Of a DNA stretch of 64,000 nucleotides, positions 6,259-16,537 are shown one piece after another. This stretch comes from Sulfurimonas denitrificans DSM 1251. GTDB lineage: Bacteria > Campylobacterota > Campylobacteria > Campylobacterales > Sulfurimonadaceae. The notes under the pieces were generated by a model that worked only from the letters and a program-made list of their open reading frames with translations, had not been told where the DNA came from and did not search any database. The stretch spans positions 1,550,001-1,614,000 of the forward strand of contig NC_007575.1 of assembly GCF_000012965.1 (NCBI RefSeq), written 5' to 3'. The stretch's first letter is position 1. Every line of letters begins with the position of its first letter. The translations under genes were made by a program, and so were the position numbers.

Positions 6259-8072
6259 TGTGCGGAATTGTTGGATATTTAGGCAAAAAAGAGACTAAAG
6301 AGATTTTATTGGATGGGCTTAGAGAGCTTGAATATCGTGGGTATGACTCAGCTGGAATAGCAGTTTTAGAAAATGGGCACTTCTCAAACTTCAAAGCAGT
6401 AGGCAAACTCATAAACCTTGAAGAAAAAACTAAAAATTTTAAAACAGATGGTTTTGCAATTGGCATTGGTCATACAAGATGGGCAACACATGGAAAACCA
6501 ACAGAGTTAAACGCTCATCCGCATTTGGGGGAGAGCTCTTATGTAGTTCATAACGGAATTATAGAGAACTACGCAACTCTTAAAAAAGAGCTTCAAAATA
6601 GTGGAATAACATTTTTAAGTCAAACAGATACAGAGGTAATCGTTCATCAATTTGAGAAGAATCTCAAATTATGCAAAGATAGTTTTGAAGCTTTTGCTAA
6701 AACTATAAAAGAGCTACATGGTGCTTATGCTATCTTGCTTGTAACAAAGTCAAATCCTGAGACAATCTTTTTTGCAAAACATGGCTCACCTATGCTTGTT
6801 GGTATAAATGATGAAGATGAGAAGTATTTTGCCTCTTCTGACACTCCTCTAATTGGGCATTGCAAAAGTGTCTCTTATTTTGAAGATGGAGACTATGGGT
6901 ATGTAACTTCTGATGAGATAACCATTTTTAATGCACTTGATATAAAAAAAGAGGCTAAATTTTCTGCTCTCTCACAAAACAAACTTCTTGCTCAAAAAGA
7001 TGGTTTTAGATTTTTTATGGAAAAAGAGATTTATGAGCAGAGCGTTGTTATCTCAGACACACTCATGGGAAGATTAAGAGAAGATGAAGTTGTTTTTGAT
7101 GAGCTTGACTCTACTCTCTTTGATGGCATAAATGAGATAAAACTTTGTGCATGTGGAACTTCTTACCACTCGGCTATGAGTGCTTCTTATCTGTTTGAGC
7201 GTTATTCAAAGATAAAAACATCACTAGAGATTGCAAGTGAGTTTAGATACAGAGAACCAATTATGACAAAAGATACGCTCTTTGTAGCAATCTCTCAAAG
7301 CGGTGAAACTGCCGATACACTTGAAACGTTAAAGATGGCAAAAGCAGCTGGGCTTAAAACTCTTGTAATCTGCAACGTTGATAACTCCTCTATGGTAAGA
7401 GTCGCTGATGCTGCAATTCTTACTCGTGCTGGAATAGAAAAAGGTGTAGCTTCGACAAAAGCATTTGCAACTCAAGTAGTTGTTTTTTGGATGCTCTCTT
7501 TATATGTAGCCAAACTCAAAGGTTCACTTACAAAAATGGAGATTGCTGCACACATCTCAACTCTTAGAGAAGTCCCCTCACATGTAAAAGTGGATGATGA
7601 GATGCATGAGCGCATCAAAAGGGTTTCTAAAAGATATCTTCATGGGCATGGATTTTTCTTTATCGGTAGAGATATATTTTATCCCTTAGCCTTAGAGGGT
7701 GCTCTAAAATTAAAAGAGATTTCATATCTCCACGCAGAGGGTTATCCTGCTGGAGAGATGAAGCATGGTCCTATTGCACTAGCTGATCCTGAGCTTTTTA
7801 CTATTGCGCTACTGCCAAAACATCTTCACTATGAAAAATCAAAAAGCAATGTTGAAGAGTTAAGTGCTAGAGATTCTACTATCTGTGCAATTAGTCAGAT
7901 TCCATTTGATAAAGCGGATGATTTTATAGAGATTACTACATGTGAGAGTTATATGCTTGAGTTTTTTGAGATGATGGTAGTTGTCCAACTTCTCTCATTA
8001 GAAATTTCTATAAGATTGGGAAATGACGTTGATATGCCTAGAAATCTAGCGAAAAGTGTTACTGTAGAATAA
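6258..8072 (+). CDS. glmS: Glutamine-fructose-6-phosphate aminotransferase (isomerizing)
   Basis: GlmS makes glucosamine-6-phosphate from fructose-6-phosphate and glutamine, the first step toward peptidoglycan and lipopolysaccharide. The 604-residue length is standard. MCGIVGYLG carries the catalytic Cys2 of the glutaminase domain; GIGHTRWATHG and VVHNGIIENY follow. Two SIS domains contain CGTSYHSAM, AISQSGETADTLETL and ASTKAFATQ, and the C-terminus DMPRNLAKSVTVE is typical. It overlaps glnD by one base. No glmS ribozyme precedes it, as expected outside Firmicutes. Confidence 0.97.
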   Translation: MCGIVGYLGKKETKEILLDGLRELEYRGYDSAGIAVLENGHFSNFKAVGKLINLEEKTKNFKTDGFAIGIGHTRWATHGKPTELNAHPHLGESSYVVHNGIIENYATLKKELQNSGITFLSQTDTEVIVHQFEKNLKLCKDSFEAFAKTIKELHGAYAILLVTKSNPETIFFAKHGSPMLVGINDEDEKYFASSDTPLIGHCKSVSYFEDGDYGYVTSDEITIFNALDIKKEAKFSALSQNKLLAQKDGFRFFMEKEIYEQSVVISDTLMGRLREDEVVFDELDSTLFDGINEIKLCACGTSYHSAMSASYLFERYSKIKTSLEIASEFRYREPIMTKDTLFVAISQSGETADTLETLKMAKAAGLKTLVICNVDNSSMVRVADAAILTRAGIEKGVASTKAFATQVVVFWMLSLYVAKLKGSLTKMEIAAHISTLREVPSHVKVDDEMHERIKRVSKRYLHGHGFFFIGRDIFYPLALEGALKLKEISYLHAEGYPAGEMKHGPIALADPELFTIALLPKHLHYEKSKSNVEELSARDSTICAISQIPFDKADDFIEITTCESYMLEFFEMMVVVQLLSLEISIRLGNDVDMPRNLAKSVTVE

Positions 8073-8168
8073 TTGATAATAATTATTTCTTATTTTCATA
8101 TAAAATTTATACTTTCTTAGCTATTATTTAGCAAAATATTAGATTAAATTATTATAAAGTGATTTCAC

Positions 8169-10016
8169 ATGACAACAAAATCAAAGCTTCTTTTAGTCGT
8201 AACCATAATGCTATTGGGGCTTACCGCAGCTACAATTGTAAATATAGCCCTTAATTTTAGAGAGTACAGCATAAAAAGTGCTACAGATAAAGCTGAGATG
8301 GCTGCAAATATAGTTAAAGATGGCATCACGGCTCATATGGTTAATGGAATAATGGATAAAAGAGAGTATTTTTTAAACCAAATATCAAGCACTGGAAGTG
8401 TAGAGTTCTTAAGACTCATAAGAAGTCAGGGTGTTATAAAGCAGTATGGAGACGGCTTAGATAAAGAAAATACTAAAGATACCATTGATGAAGAGGTTTT
8501 AAAAACAGGTGAGCCTGTAGAGAAGATTACCGAAACTGCAACTAGTACAAAACTTAGAGTTACTATACCTTACAAGGCAACTTCTGACAATACAGTAGCA
8601 AGCTGTTTAAACTGTCATAATGTAAACAAGGGAGATGTCTTAGGCGTAATAAGTATGGAGTTTGATATTACAGAAACTAGAAACAGCGGAATGATGACTG
8701 TACTAAAAATTCTTGGAATAAATCTTCTATTTATTTTCGTTGTTTTACTATTAATGAATTACTTTGTAACCCCATATATGAAACTTTTTTCAAATCTTCA
8801 AGAGGGAATTAAAAAAGCTTACAGCGGGGATTTCTCTCATGAATTTGTATCAAATGTAGGCGGCGATGCTAAAAATGTAGTAAAACAGATGAACTCTTTA
8901 TTTAGCAAAATGCAAGAAACATTTGGGGATATAAAGTTTAATCTTGCTACTTTTATACCTCAGGGAAGCGTATCAATAAGTGATCCACTACATGAAGCAA
9001 AAACTATCATCAGTGAGTTGTCTGATATTTATAAATTTAAAAAGACTATCGAACTTGATGCTTCAAAAAGTGATGTATATATAAGAATAATTGACATTCT
9101 TAAACTAAAATACCATGTAGGTCATTTTGCTTTTTATGAAGTCAACAATGTTACATCTGAGAGAAAATTGATATACAGTACTGAAGAAGAAACTATCTGT
9201 TTTGAAAAAACTAATAAAAATGCGATGGAGTGCAGAGCGCACAGAACCAATAGTGTTACAATCTCAACAGAATTCCCAAATCTTTGTCGTGCATGTGTAA
9301 GTCAAAACCTAGACTATGTTTGTATCCCTTTTAACATAAATCACGATATATCCCTAACGGTCTCTATGACATCTGGAAATAGAGATGAAGTTGATCTTAT
9401 GAAGAAAAATATCTCAAGTATCAGACACTATCTTGAAGCTGCAAAACCTGTTATTGAGAGTCAAATATTGATGGAAAAACTAAGAGACACTTCTCTTCGT
9501 GATGGAATGACAGGACTTTATAATAGAAGATTTTTAGAAGAGATAATCGATAAAATCATGAGTCAAGCAAACAGAAATAAAGAGACATATGCAGTTCTTA
9601 TGCTCGATGTTGACTTTTTTAAAATGGTAAACGATACTTATGGGCATGATGTGGGAGACAAGGTAATAGTTGCCCTCTCAAAAATATTAAAAAATTCTAT
9701 CCGTGAGTCTGATTTAGCTATTCGTTATGGAGGAGAGGAGTTTCTTATTCTTCTTAGCAATGCAACAGATGAGGGAATTATGCAAGTTGCAAATAAAATA
9801 CACTCTAACTTTGCTGCGCTCTCTTTTGATGTTGGAACGTCAGAGACGCTCAAAAAAACCATAAGCATAGGAATATCAAAATTCCCAACAGATGGAGACA
9901 CTATCTGGAAATGTATAAAATATGCGGACACAGCACTATATGAAGCAAAAAATACAGGAAGAAACAAGATAGTAGAGTTTAAGAAAGATATGTTTAAAAG
10001 CGGGGATGAGTTTTAA
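8169..10016 (+). CDS. Membrane diguanylate cyclase with periplasmic c-type heme-binding domain
   Basis: Makes c-di-GMP in response to an extracytoplasmic signal. Of 615 residues, TM1 is about 6-27. A periplasmic domain (about 28-177) resembles the Tll0287/DUF3365 type and carries CLNCH at 146-150, a CxxCH heme c site. TM2 is about 178-200. A cysteine-containing middle domain (CRAH, CRAC, VCIPF; about 330-430) may be GAF-like, and a C-terminal GGDEF domain has RYGGEEF near 517-523. RESD five residues before GGEEF is a product-inhibition I-site. It is monocistronic, bounded by a hairpin terminator. A redox or gas (NO, O2) sensing role is inferred from the heme site. Confidence 0.88.
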   Translation: MTTKSKLLLVVTIMLLGLTAATIVNIALNFREYSIKSATDKAEMAANIVKDGITAHMVNGIMDKREYFLNQISSTGSVEFLRLIRSQGVIKQYGDGLDKENTKDTIDEEVLKTGEPVEKITETATSTKLRVTIPYKATSDNTVASCLNCHNVNKGDVLGVISMEFDITETRNSGMMTVLKILGINLLFIFVVLLLMNYFVTPYMKLFSNLQEGIKKAYSGDFSHEFVSNVGGDAKNVVKQMNSLFSKMQETFGDIKFNLATFIPQGSVSISDPLHEAKTIISELSDIYKFKKTIELDASKSDVYIRIIDILKLKYHVGHFAFYEVNNVTSERKLIYSTEEETICFEKTNKNAMECRAHRTNSVTISTEFPNLCRACVSQNLDYVCIPFNINHDISLTVSMTSGNRDEVDLMKKNISSIRHYLEAAKPVIESQILMEKLRDTSLRDGMTGLYNRRFLEEIIDKIMSQANRNKETYAVLMLDVDFFKMVNDTYGHDVGDKVIVALSKILKNSIRESDLAIRYGGEEFLILLSNATDEGIMQVANKIHSNFAALSFDVGTSETLKKTISIGISKFPTDGDTIWKCIKYADTALYEAKNTGRNKIVEFKKDMFKSGDEF

Positions 10017-10019
10017 TTT

Positions 10020-10049
10020 TTAGCAATGCAAGTTAAATTGCATTGCTAA
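10020..10049. terminator. Bidirectional intrinsic terminator
   Basis: TTAGCAATGCAA, a 6-base loop, then TTGCATTGCTAA: perfect 12-bp arms with a TTTTT run after it and an AAAA run before it. It sits between the convergent cyclase and mrp genes and can serve both strands. Confidence 0.85.
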
Positions 10050-10075
10050 TTTTTAAGTTTATCTGAACTTGTAGC

Positions 10076-11182
10076 TTACACGCTACAAGCAGATACACCT
10101 GGAGGAGTTGTTGGCTGAACGCTCTCATTGCTCGCTCCACCTTTTGCATTTACCTCTTCAATAGTTGCCCATACAGAAGCAGCAGCAGCCATATAACGTT
10201 TTGCACTCTCACTTGTTGGATTTACAAAAGTGATAGGTTTACCCTCATCCCCGCCAGTTCTAATACTAGGCTCAATTGGAATCTCTGCAATTATCTTTGT
10301 ATCAAACTCTTTAGCCATAGGACCAGATGTTCCTTTTCCAAAGATATCATACTCTACACCAGTATCTGGAGCGATAAAACCACTCATATTTTCAACTATA
10401 CCAGCTATTGGAATATTTAATTTTTTAAACATATCTAATGAACGACGAGAGTCATCAAGAGAAACAGTTTGTGGTGTTGTAACAGTAAGACCAGCAGTTA
10501 CAGGCACGCTTTGAGCCAGTGTTAGTTGTGCATCACCAGTTCCTGGAGGCATATCGATAACTAAAACATCTAAGTCACTCCAAAGAATATCTCTTAAGAA
10601 CTGCTCAATTGCCTTCATAATCATAGCACCACGCCACATAAGTGATTGTCCTGGCTCCATAAGTGAACCCATTGACATAACTTCAATGCCATAAGCCTTC
10701 ATAGGAAGAACTTTATTTCCGGTAACCTCAGGTTTTTGATCTTCAATACCCATCATACGAGGGATATTTGGACCGTAAATATCCGCATCTAAAAGACCTA
10801 CTTTTTTGCCTTGAGCAGCAAGAGCAATAGCTATATTTACAGAAGTAGTTGATTTTCCAACACCACCTTTACCAGAACTTACCATTAAAAAGTTTTTGAT
10901 GTGTGGAGCGATATTTTTATTTTTCGGCTTTTGAGCCTCAGGCATTTTTGGAGCTTTAACATTTACTACAACAGCCCCTGCGCCAACTGCTTTTAGCTCT
11001 TTCGTTGCATCATCCGTAATTTGCTGTGCAACTTCTGGTGCACTAGATGTAATCTCTACATTAAAACTTACATCACTGCCATTTATCTCTATGCTATTTA
11101 CAAATCCAAAAGTAACGATATCCTTAGTAAAACCAGGATATAAAACTTTTGAGAGTGCTGAATTTACAATATCTTTAGTCAT
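10076..11182 (-). CDS. mrp: Mrp/ApbC-type iron-sulfur cluster carrier ATPase
   Basis: Cytoplasmic P-loop protein of the Mrp/NBP35 family that carries Fe-S clusters to target proteins. Of 368 residues, a DUF59/MIP18-like domain (about 1-85) precedes the ATPase with SSGKGGVGKSTTSVNIA (deviant Walker A, about 102), DADIYGPN and VIDMPPGTGDAQLT. The usual CxxC after VENM is absent: the sequence reads VENMSGFIAPDTG, with Ala and Thr in place of the cysteines expected there. A Cys remains at the extreme C-terminus (SACSV). ATG 11182 follows AAGGAAA. It lies downstream of thiC on the same strand; an mrp gene next to ispDF is also found in Campylobacter. Confidence 0.93.
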   Translation of the reverse strand: MTKDIVNSALSKVLYPGFTKDIVTFGFVNSIEINGSDVSFNVEITSSAPEVAQQITDDATKELKAVGAGAVVVNVKAPKMPEAQKPKNKNIAPHIKNFLMVSSGKGGVGKSTTSVNIAIALAAQGKKVGLLDADIYGPNIPRMMGIEDQKPEVTGNKVLPMKAYGIEVMSMGSLMEPGQSLMWRGAMIMKAIEQFLRDILWSDLDVLVIDMPPGTGDAQLTLAQSVPVTAGLTVTTPQTVSLDDSRRSLDMFKKLNIPIAGIVENMSGFIAPDTGVEYDIFGKGTSGPMAKEFDTKIIAEIPIEPSIRTGGDEGKPITFVNPTSESAKRYMAAAASVWATIEEVNAKGGASNESVQPTTPPGVSACSV

Positions 11183-11269
11183 ATCTCATATTTTCCTTAT
11201 ATTTTATTTTTTATAACTCTACCATAATTAAATAAGACAAAAATTATCCTATATCAATAATGATGTTTT

Positions 11270-12670
<1,401 letters not shown>

Positions 12671-12706
12671 TTATATATATCGTATGTTAAGTCATTGGAA
12701 ATATAA

Positions 12707-12744
12707 TCAAATAAAGTTAATCTAATATTAACTCTATTATTTGA
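12707..12744. promoter_or_regulatory. Long dyad between thiC and ispDF
   Basis: Outer arms TCAAATAA/TTATTTGA and inner arms AGTTAAT/ATTAACT pair around a CTAAT loop, with one three-base bulge on the 3' side. On the minus strand it lies 55-92 bases upstream of thiC, so it could be an operator or an mRNA leader hairpin. It is A/T-rich, so chance is not fully excluded. Confidence 0.5.
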
Positions 12745-12837
12745 TTTAATAATTTATAGTAACAATTGAGTATTGCAAGATAAAAACAAGCTTTTGATGT
12801 GTATAATTTCGTAACACTTTCTATTTTAGGAGCCTAT

Positions 12838-13959
12838 TTGCATACTATTACACTTATTTTACTCGCAGCGGGTAGCTCTTCACGTTTTGAACTAGATATA
12901 AAGAAACAGTGGCTAAGAGTTGGCGATAGACCATTGTGGCATTTTGTAGCAGATAGATGCGAAAAAACAGGCTACTTTGATAAAATTATTATCACTTCTT
13001 CTCTTGATGATATAGAATTTATGAAAAATTATGCGGACTATACATTTGTTGAGGGTGGACAAACAAGACAACAATCCCTAAAAAACTCTCTTTTACATGT
13101 AGATACTGAGTATGTACTTGTAAGCGATGTAGCTCGCTCTTGCATAGATGAAGCTTTTTTAAAAAAAATAATTTCACATGTAGGCAAGAGTGACGCTGTT
13201 GTTCCTTATCTAAACATCACAGACACTATCGTATATGACGATAAAACAATAGATAGAGAGCGTGTGAAAAGAGTTCAAACCCCTCAACTCTCACTAACAA
13301 CAGCTCTAAAATCAGCACTCTTAAGAGAAGAAGAGTTTACAGATGAGAGCAGTGCCATAGTGGCAAATGGAGGAAGTAGAGAGTTTATTTTAGGGCAAGA
13401 GAGTGCCCATAAAATAACTCATATAGAGGATTTAAAAAAACTCTCATGCCTTAGTGCGCCATCAAGCGACACATTAAGTGGTGTTGGTTTTGATGTCCAC
13501 GCCTTTGATGATAAAGGTGAGATGTTTTTAGGTGGCATAAAGATAGATTCTGAGTATGGCTTTCTGGCTCATAGTGATGGAGATGTGGCTATTCATGCTC
13601 TAATCGACGCACTTCTTGGTGCTGCTGGCATGGGAGATATCGGTATGATGTTTCCAGACAATGATGTAAAATACAAAGGGGCAGATTCTAAAGAACTCTT
13701 AGGAACTCTTGTTACAAAACTTCGCCATTTTGGATTTGTTATAGTAAATGTAGATATAACTATTGCAGCAGAGAAACCAAGGATTGGCAATTATAAAATG
13801 GCAATGAGAAAGAAAATTAGCTCCATTTTGGGCATTGATGCTCAAAGAGTAAACATTAAAGCTACAACAACAGAGAAACTCGGTTTTATCGGTAGAGGTG
13901 AAGGTGTGGGCGTTATTGCAAATGCAAATTTAAAATATTTTGATTGGACAAAGATTTGA
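12838..13959 (+). CDS. ispDF: Bifunctional IspD/IspF isoprenoid enzyme
   Basis: Fusion of 2-C-methylerythritol 4-phosphate cytidylyltransferase (IspD) and 2-C-methylerythritol 2,4-cyclodiphosphate synthase (IspF) of the non-mevalonate isoprenoid pathway. The N-terminal half has LILLAAGSSSRF (CTP site) and KRVQTPQL. The C-terminal half has VGFDVHAF (metal ligands Asp and His), FLAHSDGDVAIHAL and KATTTEKLGFIGRGEG. I start it at TTG 12838, seven bases after AGGAG; the in-frame ATG at 12799 lies before that ribosome-binding site. The fusion is usual in Campylobacterota. It overlaps the next gene at its stop. Confidence 0.95.
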   Translation: MHTITLILLAAGSSSRFELDIKKQWLRVGDRPLWHFVADRCEKTGYFDKIIITSSLDDIEFMKNYADYTFVEGGQTRQQSLKNSLLHVDTEYVLVSDVARSCIDEAFLKKIISHVGKSDAVVPYLNITDTIVYDDKTIDRERVKRVQTPQLSLTTALKSALLREEEFTDESSAIVANGGSREFILGQESAHKITHIEDLKKLSCLSAPSSDTLSGVGFDVHAFDDKGEMFLGGIKIDSEYGFLAHSDGDVAIHALIDALLGAAGMGDIGMMFPDNDVKYKGADSKELLGTLVTKLRHFGFVIVNVDITIAAEKPRIGNYKMAMRKKISSILGIDAQRVNIKATTTEKLGFIGRGEGVGVIANANLKYFDWTKI

Positions 13960-14843
13960 AGATACTTATAATAGAAAATGAAGTTTATTTAGCCCAGAGC
14001 ATTGCTACTAAGCTAAGCGAATTAGGTCATGTATGTGAAATGTGTACATCTACAAGAGATGCAATAAAAAGTAACAACTACGATGTCGTACTTCTTTCAA
14101 CAAATATAAATGGTCAAGATTTCAACCCTGTAATAGAGACTTTTAAGAAATCTATCATTATTTTAATGGTTTCTTATATAAGCAACGACACTGTCTCAAA
14201 ACCACTCTCTGCTGGAGCTAAAGATTATATTCTTAAACCTTTTATGATTGAAGAGCTAATTAGAAAGATAAACCATTATCAAGATTATGAAAAATTAAAA
14301 AAGAGAAATATTGCATATGACAGATATTTAACACATAATTTCTCATCAATTTCTACTGAGCACAACTTTGAAAACATAGAACTTCCTCTGTTTATCTCAA
14401 GTACTTATCAAAAACATGCAGACTCTTTTGCTTTTGAATATGCAAAGAAAAAAAATCTTCCACTTCATTTCATAACTCTAAGTGATTCTAAAGCCATGAG
14501 TGAGATTGAGTCTATTACAGAGAACTCTCTTATTTACATAATAGATTTACAAATATTTAAAAAAGCAGAGAGAAAAGCCCTCTATGCTCTACTTGAAAAC
14601 AAAAAAGCGATTCTATCAAGCAGTGATAAAATAGAAGATGATGAGTTCTCTATCATAGAGATGAAGAGTGAAAATAATATTTTTGATCAAGGTGAAATTT
14701 TACCAATTGAAGAGTATGTAAAGTTTATAGTTTTAAATTATCAGCATAAATTTCCAGATACAGAATTATCAAAAAAACTCGGCATTAGTCGTAAAAGTTT
14801 ATGGGAAAAGCGAAAGAAGTATGACATTGTTAAGAAAAAATAA
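13956..14843 (+). CDS. HP1021/Cj1608-like atypical response regulator
   Basis: About 295 residues: an N-terminal receiver-like domain, a central region and a C-terminal DNA-binding helix-turn-helix (KKLGISRKSLWEKRKKYDI). In the receiver the phosphoacceptor Asp is replaced by Ser (VVLLSTN where LLD is normal) and the acidic pocket reads IIENE. The signalling Lys (ILKPF) is kept, so control by phosphorylation is unlikely. Length, domains and position after ispDF and before an ATP sulfurylase gene match H. pylori HP1021 and C. jejuni Cj1608, which bind oriC and respond to redox state. The start is TTG 13956, overlapping the ispDF stop; TTG 13944 is possible. Confidence 0.85.
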   Translation: MKILIIENEVYLAQSIATKLSELGHVCEMCTSTRDAIKSNNYDVVLLSTNINGQDFNPVIETFKKSIIILMVSYISNDTVSKPLSAGAKDYILKPFMIEELIRKINHYQDYEKLKKRNIAYDRYLTHNFSSISTEHNFENIELPLFISSTYQKHADSFAFEYAKKKNLPLHFITLSDSKAMSEIESITENSLIYIIDLQIFKKAERKALYALLENKKAILSSSDKIEDDEFSIIEMKSENNIFDQGEILPIEEYVKFIVLNYQHKFPDTELSKKLGISRKSLWEKRKKYDIVKKK

Positions 14844-16011
14844 AACACTTCTTATAGACAAAGAAGCAGCCTCTGCGCTTGAACTATTAAAAGATGGGCT
14901 TTTGTCTCCCGTTGAATCACTGATGAATGAAGAGCAGAGCAAAAGTGTTCTAAAAACAGGACTCTTTAATGGCAAATCATTTCCTTTTCCTTTTATTTTA
15001 GCGCCTTCTGGAAAGATGAATTCAGAGGTTTTATCTTCACTTGAACCAAATGAAGAGGTTACTATTCTTTTTAATAACAAACCATTTGCAGAACTAAGAG
15101 TTGATGAAGTTTTTCATATAGATCCAAGTGAGAGAATAAAGCAGATATATGGAACTGATGACATATCTCATCCTGGAGTTTTTACTACACTTAAGAGAAT
15201 TGGCTCTCTAGCAGTTTGTGGAGAATATACACTAGTAAATAAATCTAGCAATAACAACAAACAGGCAATAGAAGAAGCTAAAAAACTAATAGATGCAAAA
15301 CATACAACTGCTCTTGTAATGGCTGCAAATCCTCTCCACCGTGCTCACGAGAAGCTGATTCGACAAACATTAGAGCATACAGATTTGCTTGTTATCTTTT
15401 TGTTAAAACCATATACAGAATCAAATCTAAACTACAACATCAGAAAAGAAACGCTTGACTATTTTATAAATAATTTTCTTACAAAAAATCATGTAGTTAT
15501 TGTTCCTTTGGAAAATAGCTATATATTTGCTGGTTACAATGAGATAATCATTGATGCGATTGTTGCTAAAAATTATGGTTGCGATAAGCTAACAATTGGG
15601 CGAAATCATGCAGGTCTTGGGATGTTTTATGATTGTAATTCAAATAAATCCATAGTTGATAAAGTTGTTGGTATAGATATAGAAATTACTGTTGCAAGCG
15701 AGTATGTTTATTGCGATATTTGCACAACATTAGTCAGTAAAAACACATGCCCTCATGGACAACATCACCAAATCTCATATAGTGCCACTTCAATTTTAGA
15801 GCTTCTTGAGCTTGGTATTTTGCCACCAACTATTCTTATAAGAAAAGAGATTTCCGCTGTAATTCTCTCAAAACTTCATCAAAAAAGATTTAAAAATCTT
15901 GGAAAACTATATTATGATATTTTACCAACAGAGGGTCTCTTAGAAGAGCATACTGAGACAGATTTTTATCTTGAACTTATGAAACTCTACCAAACAACAT
16001 CATTAACTTAG
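14821..16011 (+). CDS. ATP sulfurylase (sulfate adenylyltransferase) family protein
   Basis: 396-residue homolog of Sat, which interconverts sulfate and ATP with adenylylsulfate and pyrophosphate. A PUA-like N-terminal half is followed by the nucleotidyltransferase half with NPLHRAHE (HxxH retained) near 178 and GRNHAGLG near 260. The QTRN tract normally before PxHRxH reads MAAN, so the sulfate-binding Gln and Arg are missing. YCDICTTLVSKNTCPHGQHH (about 297) is a likely zinc site. It overlaps the regulator gene by 23 bases. The position equals that of Cj1609. No cysC, aprAB or PAPS reductase gene is near, so activity and direction are uncertain. Confidence 0.8.
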   Translation: MTLLRKNKTLLIDKEAASALELLKDGLLSPVESLMNEEQSKSVLKTGLFNGKSFPFPFILAPSGKMNSEVLSSLEPNEEVTILFNNKPFAELRVDEVFHIDPSERIKQIYGTDDISHPGVFTTLKRIGSLAVCGEYTLVNKSSNNNKQAIEEAKKLIDAKHTTALVMAANPLHRAHEKLIRQTLEHTDLLVIFLLKPYTESNLNYNIRKETLDYFINNFLTKNHVVIVPLENSYIFAGYNEIIIDAIVAKNYGCDKLTIGRNHAGLGMFYDCNSNKSIVDKVVGIDIEITVASEYVYCDICTTLVSKNTCPHGQHHQISYSATSILELLELGILPPTILIRKEISAVILSKLHQKRFKNLGKLYYDILPTEGLLEEHTETDFYLELMKLYQTTSLT

Positions 16012-16018
16012 GATATAT

Positions 16019-16525
16019 ATGAACTGGTTTTTTATAACGCTAGGATATAGCGGGCTTGCTCCAAAAGCCCCTGGAACAGTTGGAACACTCCTCTCACTTC
16101 CTCTTGGGATGCTGATTCTTATCTATTTTGATGCACAGACTCTATTTTTGGCAACTATACTTATCTCAATTATCGCAGTTCGTGAGATAAATAAATATGA
16201 AGCAAAAAGCGGTATCCATGACGACAAGCGTATAGTTATAGATGAACTCGCTGGAATGTGGTTTGCCCTAAGTGTTGCACCTGCCATAAGTGTGAGTTTT
16301 GGCGAAGTAGCTGACTTGGAAAATGGATTTCTTATTCAAAGTCTCTTATCTTTTGCACTATTTAGATACTTTGATATAACCAAACCATCTATCATAGGGA
16401 GATTAGACAGAGAAGCTAAAGGCGGGCTTGGTGTTGTTGCCGATGACGTAGTAGCTGGTTTTGTAGCAGGTATTTTAAGTGCTCTTATTTGGCAAGGTTT
16501 TTTAGAGCTCCAAAAGATGCTCTAA
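16019..16525 (+). CDS. pgpA: Phosphatidylglycerophosphatase A
   Basis: Membrane enzyme removing the terminal phosphate of phosphatidylglycerophosphate to give phosphatidylglycerol. The 168 residues show GLAPKAPGTVGTLLSLPLG, then the PgpA acidic motif DDKRIVIDELAGMW, FRYFDITKPSIIG and DDVVAG, together with about three or four membrane spans. ATG 16019 follows TTAGGATAT, 7 bases after the ATP sulfurylase stop, so it is the last gene of the ispDF-regulator-sat-pgpA operon. The same order occurs in Campylobacter. Confidence 0.94.
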   Translation: MNWFFITLGYSGLAPKAPGTVGTLLSLPLGMLILIYFDAQTLFLATILISIIAVREINKYEAKSGIHDDKRIVIDELAGMWFALSVAPAISVSFGEVADLENGFLIQSLLSFALFRYFDITKPSIIGRLDREAKGGLGVVADDVVAGFVAGILSALIWQGFLELQKML

Positions 16526-16526
16526 A
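16499..16526. terminator. Hairpin at the pgpA stop, candidate convergent terminator
   Basis: TTTTAGAGC, a 10-base loop, then GCTCTAAAA: perfect 9-bp arms covering the pgpA stop codon. It lies between convergent genes, but neither strand has a long U-run after it, so efficiency is uncertain. Confidence 0.4.
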
Positions 16527-16537
16527 AGCGTACAGCT

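Noticed and set aside
8073-8100. Fur-box-like TGATAATAATTATTTCT before the heme-type diguanylate cyclase
   Set aside because: Only part of the dyad matches, and A/T-rich sequence gives such matches by chance; no iron gene follows.
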